From: Streptomyces sp. TLI_105
GTDB taxonomy: Bacteria > Actinomycetota > Actinomycetes > Streptomycetales > Streptomycetaceae
Direction of reading: 5' to 3'
Assembly: GCF_900105415.1 (NCBI RefSeq)
Contig: NZ_FNSM01000001.1
Span: 4,632,501 to 4,696,500 of the forward strand
Length of the DNA: 64,000 nt
The translations under genes were made by a program, and so were the position numbers. The notes under the pieces were generated by a model that saw only the letters and a list, made by a program, of their open reading frames with translations, was not told the DNA's origin and ran no database searches. Positions 32,654-39,925 of the stretch are shown here, in pieces. The number at the start of each line of letters is the position of its first letter. Position 1 is the first letter of the stretch.

Positions 32654-33214
32654 ATGACGACCGTCCGCCGCTCCGACGCCACCCGGGCCGCCATCCTGGA
32701 GGCCGCCCGCGAGCGCTTCGCCTCCGACGGATACGAGCGCGCCACCATCCGGGCCATCGCCCGCGACGCCGGGATCGACCCATCGATGGTGATGCGCTAC
32801 TACGGCAACAAGGAGGGGCTGTTCGCCGCCGCCTCCGAGGTCGACATCGACATCCCCGAGCTGGGCGCCCTGCCCGCGCGGCACGTCGGGGCCGTCCTGG
32901 TCACGCACTTCCTGGAGCGCTGGGAGAGCGACGAGGTCCTCACCGCGATGCTGCGGGTGGGGGTCACCAACGAGGCCGGGGCCGCGCGCATGCAGGCGAT
33001 CTTCGCCCAGCAGCTCGGTCCGGTCACCCGGGGCGTCTGCCCCGACCCGGCGGACGCCCCGCGCCGGGCGGCGCTCGCCGCGTCCCAGATCCTCGGCATG
33101 GCCCTCACCCGGTACGTGCTCCGCCTGCCGCCGGCCGTCGAGATGTCCGCCGAGGAGGTCGTGGCCTGGCTGGGGCCCACCGTGCAGCGCTACCTCACCG
33201 CCGAGGCGCCCTGA
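32654..33214 (+). CDS. TetR-family repressor, probable regulator of the adjacent monooxygenase
   Basis: A 186-residue TetR protein. The HTH is at residues 10-50 (TRAAILEAARERFASDGYERATIRAIARDAGIDPSMVMRYYGNKEGLFAAA), followed by a C-terminal domain of the TetR_C_17/33 type (LPARHVGAVLVTHFLERWESDEVLTAMLRVGVTNEAGAARMQAIF). TACAGT at 32641-32646 lies seven bases upstream of the ATG, so leaderless. Operators cover both its own promoter and that of the divergent FAD monooxygenase, so it presumably represses both until a ligand, perhaps the enzyme's substrate, binds. Confidence 0.92.
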   Translation: MTTVRRSDATRAAILEAARERFASDGYERATIRAIARDAGIDPSMVMRYYGNKEGLFAAASEVDIDIPELGALPARHVGAVLVTHFLERWESDEVLTAMLRVGVTNEAGAARMQAIFAQQLGPVTRGVCPDPADAPRRAALAASQILGMALTRYVLRLPPAVEMSAEEVVAWLGPTVQRYLTAEAP

Positions 33215-33228
33215 CGCCCTGACACCCT

Positions 33229-33256
33229 GGGCGGCCGGGCCCCGCCGGGGCCGCCC
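33229..33256 (+). terminator. Hairpin after tetR
   Basis: GGGCGGCC (33229-33236) pairs with GGCCGCCC (33249-33256) around a GC-rich loop, 15 bp after the tetR stop codon. It may be a terminator. Confidence 0.6.
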
Positions 33257-33297
33257 CGGTCCGTGCCCCGGAGGTGTCTGGCTCGTACAATCTCTGC

Positions 33298-33783
33298 ATG
33301 ACGCAGAAGAGTTCCGTCCGGCGCGAGGCGCTCATGAGCGAGCTGTACGGGGAGGCCCGCCGCTACATGGCCGCCTACGCCCTGTTCAACCAGGCCGTCG
33401 CCGACCACCTGGGGCTCCACCCGACCGACGTGCAGTGCCTGAACCTGCTCAGCCTGGAGGAAGGGCCGGTGACCACCGGCCGCGTCGCCGAGCTCACCGG
33501 ACTCACCACCGGCTCCGCCACCCGCCTCGTCGACCGGCTCGAACGCTCCGGCTACGTGACCCGCGAACGCGACACCGAGGACCGGCGCCGGGTCCTGGTG
33601 GCGCTCGTCCCCGAGCGGATGGCGGAGCTCGGCGACCTCTGGCGGAGGCTCAACAGCACCTGGGGCACGATGTTCGACGTCTACAGCGACGCCGAGGTCG
33701 CGCTGCTCATCGCCCACATGCGGCGCACCGTCGAGGTCAGTGCCGCGCAGATCGAGCGGTTGCGCGGGGGCGACCTCGGCTGA
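33298..33783 (+). CDS. MarR-family transcriptional regulator
   Basis: A 161-residue winged-helix protein: YMAAYALFNQAVADHLGLHPTDVQCLNLLSLEEGPVTTGRVAELTGLTTGSATRLVDRLERSGYVTRERDTEDRRRVLVALVPE shows the MarR HTH plus DxRRxxv wing. TACAAT at 33286-33291 is six bases before ATG 33298; no RBS, so leaderless. It has no obvious divergent partner: the next gene converges on it. Likely an autoregulator with targets elsewhere. Confidence 0.92.
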   Translation: MTQKSSVRREALMSELYGEARRYMAAYALFNQAVADHLGLHPTDVQCLNLLSLEEGPVTTGRVAELTGLTTGSATRLVDRLERSGYVTRERDTEDRRRVLVALVPERMAELGDLWRRLNSTWGTMFDVYSDAEVALLIAHMRRTVEVSAAQIERLRGGDLG

Positions 33784-33806
33784 CGGGGGGTAGGGCCGGG
33801 GGCCGG

Positions 33807-33862
33807 TGCCTTCTGGCGGGCCTCTTCTGGCGGGTGTCTTCTGGTCGGCGTCTTCTAGTGGG
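33807..33862. repeat. 14-bp tandem repeat, four copies, running into a stop codon
   Basis: Units TGCCTTCTGGCGGG, CCTCTTCTGGCGGG, TGTCTTCTGGTCGG and CGTCTTCTAGTGGG occupy 33807-33862. The last contains the minus-strand stop codon of the Mut7-C gene (plus 33855-33857) and its final codons. The core TCTTCTGG is shared with the array at 31023. Confidence 0.9.
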
Positions 33863-34592
33863 TCGCCGCCCCGCCGAACTCCCTCACCGCGTCGGAGACG
33901 ATCGCCTCCAGGCGCGCGTGGTGCGCGCCGCGCCAGTAGACCCTGCCGCACTCCACACACTGGGCGAACACGTCGTACGTCTTCTCGGTGCCCTGCTCCA
34001 GGCGCTCGCGCACCGTGTCCTTGTCGGCATCGCTCAGCTCCCCGTTGCACGCCGTGCAGCGGGTCCAGGGCGCCAGTGGCGGGGCGAACCGCTCCAGTAC
34101 GTCGCGGAGTTGGTCGTCCGGCCGGTCGCTGTAGACGTAGGCTCCCGCCCACAGTTCGCGGCGGCGCAGCAGACCGCGGTCCCGCGAGAGCATCACGCGC
34201 CGCTCCCGCGCGGAGAGCGCGGCGAGGGCGGGGTCGCCGATGTCCTCGCTCTCGTACGCCGCGTCCACGCCGAGCAGTCGCAGGCGTCGGGCCAGCGTGC
34301 CGAGGTGCACGTCCAGCAGGAACCGGAGCGGTGCGCCCGGCACCGGCTGCGGGCGGACCACGTCCTCCACCTCGACGGTCTCGCCCGCGCCGGGGACGTG
34401 CGAGGCGTCGACGGGCCGCCCGTCCACCAGGAGCCGGCCGGCCTCGGTGAGCGGCACGCCCAGCGACTCCACGACGTGGCCGAGCGACGAGGTGCCGTCG
34501 GTGGTCAGGGGGGTGCGGCCGGAGCGGCGGTCCGCCGGGACGAAGAGGTGGAGGGCGGGGGCGAAGCTGATCTGGATCTGCGGTCCGTTCAC
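33855..34592 (-). CDS. Mut7-C RNase domain protein with N-terminal ubiquitin-like domain
   Basis: A 245-residue two-domain protein. Residues 1-80 resemble the Mut7-C ubiquitin fold (ISFAPALHLFVPADRRSG ... LLVDGRPVDASHVPGAGETVEVEDVV). The rest is the Mut7-C PIN-like RNase: RFLLDVHLGTLARRLRLLGVDAAYESEDIGDPALAALSARERRVMLSRDRGLLRRREL, with acidic catalytic Asp, and a zinc ribbon CTACNGEL ... FAQCVECGRVYWRG. GTG 34592 follows CATCCT (plus 34600-34605) by seven bases and may be leaderless. The stop codon lies in a 14-bp tandem repeat. Probably a nuclease; target unknown. Confidence 0.9.
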   Translation of the reverse strand: MNGPQIQISFAPALHLFVPADRRSGRTPLTTDGTSSLGHVVESLGVPLTEAGRLLVDGRPVDASHVPGAGETVEVEDVVRPQPVPGAPLRFLLDVHLGTLARRLRLLGVDAAYESEDIGDPALAALSARERRVMLSRDRGLLRRRELWAGAYVYSDRPDDQLRDVLERFAPPLAPWTRCTACNGELSDADKDTVRERLEQGTEKTYDVFAQCVECGRVYWRGAHHARLEAIVSDAVREFGGAATH

Positions 34593-34894
34593 GGGGACCA
34601 GGATGGCATCGCGGCTTGGGTGGCGGCCAGGGAATTCGGCCCCGGCCGGGCCAAGGGTCCTGGTCCCTTGGGCCGGGCCCCGCACCTCCAGGGCGGCGCG
34701 CGAAGGGATGCGGGGCCAGGCGCGGGATCCTCTGGCGCCGACAAGGGGCGCCGTTCCGTTGTGCCCACCCTCCCCCAAGCTCTCGGCTTCGCTCGGGCAG
34801 GGGAACCCCCCTCGCTCCAGCGGAACGATTGCCCACAACGGGGGTGCGGGGGAGGGTGGGTGCCGCCCCGGCGGGACGATTGCCCGGGACGGGG
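34593..34894. repeat. Intergenic repeat: dispersed palindrome interrupted by a second repeat
   Basis: A 302-bp gap without genes. From about 34728 it matches the repeat downstream of hemD: CTCTGGCGCCG, CGCCGTTCCGTTGTGCCCAC, then GCGGAACGATTGCCCACAAC and a second half-copy (GGCGGGACGATTGCCCGG). The expected CGTTCCGCC hairpin arm is replaced by about 50 bp containing TCCCCCAAGCTCTCGGCTTC and GCTCGGGCAGGGG, a sequence I recall as widely repeated in Streptomyces. Confidence 0.75.
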
Positions 34895-35746
34895 TCATGG
34901 GCGGAAGGCGTCCGCGTGGTCTCCCGCCCAGGTGGTGAACGTGCGGGGCGCGTGTCCCGTCAGGTCTTCGATTGTTCTGGTCAGGGGGGTCGGGCGGCCG
35001 TCGTGGGAGGACCAGTAGGAGAGCAGGGCGTCCGCGAACGGCTCCGGGACGAAGGCCGCCACTGAGTTCTTCCACTCCTCGGGCGTGACCGTCGTGTACG
35101 GCGCCGGGCGGCCCGTCACCTCCGCCAGGATCGCCAGCTGCTCGGTGAAGTCCAGCGACTCGGGGCCGGTCAGCACGTACGAGGAGCCGCGCAGCCGGGG
35201 CTCGGTGAGCACCGCGAAGGCGGCCTCGGCGACATCCCGCTCGTGGATCGGGTCGCCGTACGCGTGCGGGTACGGCAGCGCCGGGCCGTGGCCGTCCTTG
35301 AGCGCCCGCGCCCACTGCAGGGCGTTGGTGGCGAAGGCGCCCGGCTGGAGGTGGGTGGCCTCGAAGGCGCCGGACTCCGCGGCGGCCGACAGGGCGCGCT
35401 CGGCCGCGAGGTGCGAGGCCGCGATGGCGTTCTCCGCGGCGTCCGGCGCGAGGACGGAGCTGGAGGAGAGCAGGACGACGTGCTCGACTCCGGCGGCGCG
35501 GGCCCGGTCGGCGAAGGTGCCGACGTGCGCTGCCTCGGCGTACAGGAAGACGGCGTCGACGCCTTTCAGGGCGGTGTCGAAAGTGGCCGGATCGGTGAGA
35601 TCGCAGCGCACGGTGTCCACGCCCGGCGGTGGAGAGAGGTCCGCGGGGTTCTTGGATCCGGCCCTGGCCTTGACGCCCGCGGCGTCCAGCAGGCCGAGCA
35701 GGGTGGTGGCGACACGGCCGCGGCTTCCGGTGACGAGGACGGTCAT
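34895..35746 (-). CDS. NmrA/NAD(P)-binding atypical SDR family protein
   Basis: A 283-residue NmrA-like protein. Rossmann start TVLVTGSRGRVATTLLGLLDAAGVKARAG, DTVRCDLTDPATFDTALKGVDAVFLYAE, VVLLSSSSVLAPD, and no YxxxK, so either a weak reductase or a redox sensor. The substrate-side region includes HLQPGAFATNALQWARALKDGH and the C-terminal LTEPRLRGSSYVLTGPESLDFTEQLAILAEVTGRP. ATG 35746 has GGAGG eight bases upstream. It is divergent from a GNAT gene across a spacer with repeats that look like an operator. Confidence 0.88.
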   Translation of the reverse strand: MTVLVTGSRGRVATTLLGLLDAAGVKARAGSKNPADLSPPPGVDTVRCDLTDPATFDTALKGVDAVFLYAEAAHVGTFADRARAAGVEHVVLLSSSSVLAPDAAENAIAASHLAAERALSAAAESGAFEATHLQPGAFATNALQWARALKDGHGPALPYPHAYGDPIHERDVAEAAFAVLTEPRLRGSSYVLTGPESLDFTEQLAILAEVTGRPAPYTTVTPEEWKNSVAAFVPEPFADALLSYWSSHDGRPTPLTRTIEDLTGHAPRTFTTWAGDHADAFRP

Positions 35747-35761
35747 GAGGGGCCTCCGAGT

Positions 35762-35795
35762 TTCTCTGCGTGATGCATTCTCTGCGCTGTGCAGA
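35762..35795. promoter_or_regulatory. Candidate operator between the NmrA gene and a GNAT gene
   Basis: TTCTCTGCG occurs twice (35762-35770 and 35778-35786), and the second copy begins a palindrome TCTGCGCTGTGCAGA (35781-35795). They lie between the divergent starts at 35746 and 35858. A TTATCT box on the minus strand beside them could be the -10 of the NmrA gene. Confidence 0.5.
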
Positions 35796-35857
35796 TAAAT
35801 ATCCGCGATCGTGCCTCGTCCGTCAACCCTGAAAAAACCTGGGGTACCGTCCCCGAC

Positions 35858-36304
35858 ATGAAGATCATCGACCTCGCCCCCGGCGACTCCCGGCTGGAGA
35901 GCGACCTCCTGCCTGTCCTCCGCGAGCTCCGCCCCCACCTCACCCCGGAACTCTTCCGCGAGGTCTACGCGGCCGGGCACCCCCAGGGGCTGCGGTTCAG
36001 CGCCGCCTACACGGACGGCGGCCGCTGCGTCGGCGCGGCCGGCTGGCGGATCGTCGACAACACCAGCTCCCTGCGCAAGCTCTACGTCGACGACCTGGTG
36101 ACCGCCGCCGCCGACCGCTCCACCGGCGTCGGGCACGCGCTCATCGCCCACCTGGAGGGCCACGCCCGCGCGGCCGGGTGCCACGAGCTCAACCTCGACT
36201 CCGGCACCCACCGCACCGGCGCCCACCGCTTCTACCTGCGGGAGCGCTTCGACATCGTGGCCTTCCACTTCACCCGGCCGCTCACCGCCCCGGACGCCGG
36301 CTAG
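35858..36304 (+). CDS. GNAT-family N-acetyltransferase
   Basis: A 148-residue GNAT protein. LREVYAAGHPQGLRFSAAY-like beta strands are followed by LRKLYVDDLVTAAADRSTGVGHALIAHLEGHARAAGCHELNLDSGTHRTGAHRFYLRERFDIVAFHF; the acetyl-CoA loop RSTGVG is a reduced form of Q/RxxGxG/A. TACCGT (35845-35850) is seven bases before the ATG, so leaderless. The TAG stop is inside the CTAG at the left boundary of a short MITE-like element. Acceptor substrate unknown. Confidence 0.88.
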   Translation: MKIIDLAPGDSRLESDLLPVLRELRPHLTPELFREVYAAGHPQGLRFSAAYTDGGRCVGAAGWRIVDNTSSLRKLYVDDLVTAAADRSTGVGHALIAHLEGHARAAGCHELNLDSGTHRTGAHRFYLRERFDIVAFHFTRPLTAPDAG

Positions 36305-36379
36305 AGCCTGTCCGGCGGATCATGGCCGGGGCCGTGACGCCTGGCACGGCGCCTCGCCGTGATGCCGGACACCCCCTAG
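36301..36379. mobile_element. Short MITE-like element, 79 bp, related to the 204-bp element
   Basis: It begins CTAG at 36301, has the CTGTCCGGCGGATCA core at 36308-36322 and about 60 bp matching the left part of 19573-19776, and ends GCCGGACACCCCCTAG at 36379. It looks like an internally deleted copy. The two CTAG ends contain the TAG stop codons of both flanking convergent acetyltransferase genes. Confidence 0.75.
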
Positions 36380-36894
36380 CCGAGGTCGAACCGCCAGTCG
36401 TTGCAGCGCATCGGGTTCCCCGGCGGATACTCGAAGTCCCGCTCGCCGAGCAGTTCGAACCCCGCCTTGCGGCACACCGCGTTCGACGCGGCGTTGTCCG
36501 CGGACGGGAACGCGTGCAGATGGCGGTGCAGCCCCGCGGCCCGGGCCTCGGCCACCACCGCGCGCGTGGCGGCCGTCGCCAGGCCCCGGCCCTGGAAGCC
36601 CGGCAGCACCGCCCAACCCGTCTCGTACACGGGCTCGCCGTCCCAGGTCTGCCCCCAGAAGCCGATGCTGCCCACCACGACCTCCTCCGGCAGCAGCACG
36701 ATCCGGAACATGCGCCCCGCGCCCGTCTCGTCGGCGCTCAGCTTCACGTACCGCCGGTGTCTCCGGACGAGCTGCTCCTCGGTCTCCGGACCGCCGAGGT
36801 GGTCCATCAACTCCGGTGCGTTCAGGGCGCGCAGCAGGGCGGCGTCCCCCTCGGACCAGGCTTCCAGGCGTACGGATGAGGTGTCGTCGTCCAT
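36376..36894 (-). CDS. GNAT-family N-acetyltransferase (RimJ/RimL-like)
   Basis: A 172-residue acetyltransferase: FRIVLLPEEVVVGSIGFWGQTWDGEPVYETGWAVLPGFQGRGLATAATRAVVAEARAAGLHRHLHAFPSADNAASNAVCRKAGFELLGERDFEYPPGNPMRCNDWRFDL, with the acetyl-CoA motif QGRGLA and the typical NAASNAVCRKAGF segment. TACCGT on the minus strand (plus 36901-36906) lies six bases upstream of ATG 36894, so leaderless. The stop codon lies in the MITE-like element. It starts 14 bases downstream of an AraC-type gene on the same strand. Confidence 0.92.
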   Translation of the reverse strand: MDDDTSSVRLEAWSEGDAALLRALNAPELMDHLGGPETEEQLVRRHRRYVKLSADETGAGRMFRIVLLPEEVVVGSIGFWGQTWDGEPVYETGWAVLPGFQGRGLATAATRAVVAEARAAGLHRHLHAFPSADNAASNAVCRKAGFELLGERDFEYPPGNPMRCNDWRFDLG

Positions 36895-36908
36895 GCCCGT
36901 ACGGTAGG

Positions 36909-37778
36909 TCAGAGCACTGACACCGCGCGGGCGTACGCGGTGGGCGGCACCCCGATCGTCGCCGTGAAGTCCCTTACGAGATGGGCCTGATCGCTGTACC
37001 CCAACTCGGCGGCGAGCGCGGCCCAGTCGGCTTCGGCCGCCGACTCCGCCCGCTCCAGGGCCTCGTGGAACCGGTAGCGCAGGATCACCCACTTCGGGCC
37101 GACGCCGACATGGCCGGCGAAAAGGCGCTGGAGCGAGCGCGCCGACAGGCCGCTCGCGGCGGCCAGCCGGGACACCCTGCGGACCGTGCGGTCCGAGCGG
37201 ATCAGGTCCACCAGCTCCATCGCCTGCCCGGCGGCCGGGTCGGGCTCCGGCCCGTGCGCCAGGAGGAAGGCGTCGAGCGCCGCCACGCGCGCGTGGTCGT
37301 CGTCGGGGGACAGTACGGCCGCCGGAGTGCCGATGCCCTCGTCCCCGTCCACGTGCTCGTCCGGGAAGACCTCCCCCAGCGGCACCCGTCGGCCCGTCCA
37401 GGTCGACACCGGCCACGCGGGCGCGAAGGGCCGGAAGCCGCCCGGGCGGAACTGCACCCCACAGACCCGGCCCACCCCCGTCAGCTTCTGCGTGAACAGA
37501 CCCAGGCCCACCCCCGACACCTCGGCCGACGCGCTCGCCTCCGCCGCCGGGGCACCCGGCTGCCCGTACCGCTGGAAGACGACGTTCACCGACGGGTGCG
37601 GGACGAGATGGCTCGCGTACGGCTCCGGCAGCTCCCAGTCGATCAGCCAGTAGTGCTCCAGATACGGCCGCAGTTCCGGCGCCGGGACATGGCGACGGAA
37701 GCGGACCCGGGAGAGCAGTTCGGCGGGGTCGACGATGCCCCGGGTGTCCCGGCGGGGGCGGGGCGCGGAGGCGGACAT
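36909..37778 (-). CDS. AraC-family transcriptional regulator
   Basis: A 289-residue regulator. The N-terminal half (PYLEHYWLIDWELPEPYASHLVPHPSVNVVFQRYG ... GVQFRPGGFRPFA) matches the DUF6597-type sensor of many streptomycete AraC proteins, and the C-terminal half has two HTHs: VRRVSRLAAASGLSARSLQRLFAGHVGVGPKWVILRYRFHEALERA and WAALAAELGYSDQAHLVRDFTATIGVPPTAYA. The start is ATG 37778 because TAGCAT (plus 37786-37791) is seven bases upstream; earlier in-frame ATGs lie in or before that promoter. The downstream GNAT gene has its own promoter box. Confidence 0.92.
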   Translation of the reverse strand: MSASAPRPRRDTRGIVDPAELLSRVRFRRHVPAPELRPYLEHYWLIDWELPEPYASHLVPHPSVNVVFQRYGQPGAPAAEASASAEVSGVGLGLFTQKLTGVGRVCGVQFRPGGFRPFAPAWPVSTWTGRRVPLGEVFPDEHVDGDEGIGTPAAVLSPDDDHARVAALDAFLLAHGPEPDPAAGQAMELVDLIRSDRTVRRVSRLAAASGLSARSLQRLFAGHVGVGPKWVILRYRFHEALERAESAAEADWAALAAELGYSDQAHLVRDFTATIGVPPTAYARAVSVL

Positions 37779-37791
37779 GGTCCGCATGCTA

Positions 37792-37825
37792 GGCCCGGGG
37801 CCCCAGGGCCCCGAGGCCCCGGGCC
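37792..37825 (-). terminator. Hairpin after the small membrane protein gene
   Basis: GGCCCGGGGCC (37792-37802) pairs with GGCCCCGGGCC (37815-37825) around a 12-nt loop, just downstream of the minus-strand stop at 37828 and upstream of the AraC gene's promoter box. Confidence 0.75.
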
Positions 37826-37827
37826 GG

Positions 37828-38076
37828 TCAGCGCAGGCGGTCCGCCGGGCCCGGGGAGAGCCGGGAGACGACCTGGCCGAAAGCATGCTCTTCCTCGGGC
37901 GTCAGGGGCACCGACTCCTGCGGGTGCCAGACCCGCTCCAGCGGGGTGTCCGCCGGCTCGCGGCGGGCGCGGGCCCGGGCCCGCAGGCTCAGCGTCAGCC
38001 ACGCCGCCGTCGAGACGGCGAGCAGGCCGAAGAACGTGATCACGCGGGGGTCCGAGAACGGGCCGGGCAAGGACAT
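37828..38076 (-). CDS. Small single-pass membrane protein, function unknown
   Basis: An 82-residue protein: MSLPGPFSDPR then a membrane helix VITFFGLLAVSTAAWLTLSLRA (residues 12-33), a basic stretch RARARARREP, and an acidic soluble tail TPLERVWHPQESVPLTPEEEHAFGQVVSRLSPGPADRLR. By the positive-inside rule the C-terminus is cytoplasmic. ATG 38076 has GGAGTGA upstream. I do not recognise the family. Followed by a hairpin terminator. Confidence 0.7.
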   Translation of the reverse strand: MSLPGPFSDPRVITFFGLLAVSTAAWLTLSLRARARARREPADTPLERVWHPQESVPLTPEEEHAFGQVVSRLSPGPADRLR

Positions 38077-38338
38077 GGCTCACTCCAGGGCGTGAGGGCC
38101 GCCCGTATCCGGCGCGCCCCGGCAGGTGGCGCGCGCGTGCATGACGGCGCTGGTGATTCCTACCGCTTCCTCCCGACTCGTTCAGTTAACACCACCCTGG
38201 GGGATTTTCGGCAGGGGGGACCTGTGCCGAAGTCCCGTCCCGGCCCGTCGGCGGCGGGCGACAGGCCCTCTTGTGCGGTCCGGGGAACCCCTCCAAGGTG
38301 ACGGACGAGGGAGATTCCGGCCGGGGAGGAGCAGCCGC

Positions 38339-39289
38339 ATGTCCGGAACAGAGGGATGGGGATTCACGGACGACAGGGGTACGGAACTGGGGGCGGCCCG
38401 CGTGCCGCTGCGCGTCGCCGCCTACGTACGGGCCGGTGCGGCGCTGCTCGACCTCGGGGTGACGCCGGTCGCCGTGTACGGCTCCGGGCACGACGGCGAG
38501 GCGCTCGATCCGGCCAAGTCCGGTGGTCTCCGGGCGGCCGGAGTGTCGTACCTCGGACCGGGCCGGGCCTTGGGCGAGGAGGCGCTGAGCGAGCTGCGGC
38601 CGGACGTGATCGTCGACGTGACCTATGACGGCAAGAGCCCGTACGCGCTCGACGAGACGGTCGCCGAGCGGCTCGGGATCCCGCTCGTCGCGCTCTCCGT
38701 CGGCAGCGAACTCACCCTGCCGGCGATCCTCGACCGCTTCGCCACCCTGGCGGCGAGCCTCGCCGCCGAGCCGGCGCGATCCGCCTCCGGCGCCGAGTCC
38801 GCCGTCGGGCCCGTGCCTGCCGTCTCCGGCGCCGAGGCCGCCGCCGTCCCCGCCCCCGCCGTCTCCGGCGCGGAGCCCGCCGAGCCCACCCCCGCCGTCG
38901 ACCTCGCCGCCGCCGAGGCTCTTCTTCGGGGCGTCGCCGTCAGGTCCGGGGTCGCCGTGCTCGCGCTCTCCGGGGCGGGGGCCGAGCAGGTGCACCTCGC
39001 TCGGCCGCAGGCCTGGCCCGAGCTGGCGCACCTCGCCGGGCTGGGCGTGCGGCTGCTCGACCCCGGGCCCGGGCCCGGGGCCAACTGGCTCACCGGCGAC
39101 TGGGCCAGGGTCGCCGAACTCCGTCCCGACCTGGTCCTCTTCGACGACCGGGAGCACGCGACCCCGCCGTACGAGCTCCCCTCCGGGGTCCGACTCGCCC
39201 CCTGGAACCCCGAGACGCCGCCCAGCCCCGCCGCGTACGCCCGCTTCTTCCGCGACCTCGCCGAGGCCCTGGCCGCACAGGCCCCCTGA
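38339..39289 (+). CDS. Periplasmic-binding-protein-like (helical-backbone metal receptor) protein without signal peptide
   Basis: A 316-residue protein of the iron/cobalamin-binding PBP_2 superfamily: EGWGFTDDRGTELGAARVPLRVAAYVRAGAALLDLGVTPVAVYGSG, then PDVIVDVTYDGKSPYALDETVAERLGIPLVALSVG and a C-terminal WARVAELRPDLVLFDDREHATPPYELPSGVRLAPWNP. It has no signal peptide or lipobox. Near residues 145-195 there is an insert of repeated SGAE(S/A)A motifs with VPAVSGAEAAAVPAPAVSGAEPAEPTPAV. ATG 38339 has GGGGAGGA upstream. No ABC permease is adjacent. Ligand and location are uncertain. Confidence 0.8.
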   Translation: MSGTEGWGFTDDRGTELGAARVPLRVAAYVRAGAALLDLGVTPVAVYGSGHDGEALDPAKSGGLRAAGVSYLGPGRALGEEALSELRPDVIVDVTYDGKSPYALDETVAERLGIPLVALSVGSELTLPAILDRFATLAASLAAEPARSASGAESAVGPVPAVSGAEAAAVPAPAVSGAEPAEPTPAVDLAAAEALLRGVAVRSGVAVLALSGAGAEQVHLARPQAWPELAHLAGLGVRLLDPGPGPGANWLTGDWARVAELRPDLVLFDDREHATPPYELPSGVRLAPWNPETPPSPAAYARFFRDLAEALAAQAP

Positions 39290-39291
39290 GC

Positions 39292-39315
39292 GGGCCCGGT
39301 CCGGAAGCCGGGCCC
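39292..39315. terminator. Hairpin between the binding protein and merR
   Basis: GGGCCCGG (39292-39299) pairs with CCGGGCCC (39308-39315) between two convergent genes whose stop codons are at 39287-39289 and 39315-39317. Confidence 0.7.
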
Positions 39316-39734
39316 TATACGAGGCGGGCGCGGAGGGAGGCGGCGAACTCCTCGGCACGGGCGAGCTGGGCCCGTAGTTCGGCGACGCGTTCCGCCGCGG
39401 CCTCCTCGTAGCGGCGGACGCGGGTCACCAGGGCAGCCCGCTCGGCGGGTTCGAGTTCGGTGTCCGTGCCCGGGCGGTCGGCGGACAGCCGGTCCACGGC
39501 GCCGAGGAGCTCGCGGGTCTCGTCGAGGGTGAAACCGAGGGGGCCCATCCGGCGGACCACCATCAGCCGGGAGACGTCCGCGTCCGTGTAGAGGGGGAAG
39601 CCGCCCGGCGAGGACGCGGACGGGGCGACCAGGCCGCTGTCCTCGTACTGCCGGATGGTCCGCAGCGACAGTTCGGTCCGTGCGGCGACCTCGCCGATCT
39701 GCATGGGCCGGCCGGTCATGCGTACTGCGCTCAC
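39315..39734 (-). CDS. MerR-family transcriptional regulator
   Basis: A 139-residue MerR protein: MQIGEVAARTELSLRTIRQYEDSGLVAPSASSPGGFPLYTDADVSRLMVVRRMGPLGFTLDETRELL is the winged HTH, followed by a coiled-coil rich in Arg/Ala/Glu (ALVTRVRRYEEAAAERVAELRAQLARAEEFAASLRARLV). No Cys-rich metal site is present, so it is not a classical mercury or SoxR-type sensor. GTG 39734 has GGAAGGAG eight bases upstream; ATG 39719 (MTGRP) is an alternative. Confidence 0.9.
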   Translation of the reverse strand: MSAVRMTGRPMQIGEVAARTELSLRTIRQYEDSGLVAPSASSPGGFPLYTDADVSRLMVVRRMGPLGFTLDETRELLGAVDRLSADRPGTDTELEPAERAALVTRVRRYEEAAAERVAELRAQLARAEEFAASLRARLV

Positions 39735-39925
39735 GCGTCTGGCTCCTTCCTCGTACGGGGAGTCACCAGGGCGTACGGGCTCCCCTCAGGGCGCGACTTC
39801 CGCGCATTCCATAGCATTCGTCCTAATTTCAGCACCTATGAGGGGTGAAAATGCGGTGAAACGCCCGCGCGCCCGTCGCCAAGCGCGCGAAGGTCCCGAC
39901 GAACCTCCCGCGCGCCTCGCCCGGC
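39735..39925. other. Spacer between merR and the 39926 gene
   Basis: 191 bp. It contains the likely merR promoter on the minus strand (AT-richer TAGCATTCGTCCTAATTTC at about 39812) with GAATGC repeated at 4-bp spacing. Nothing else is seen. Confidence 0.4.
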
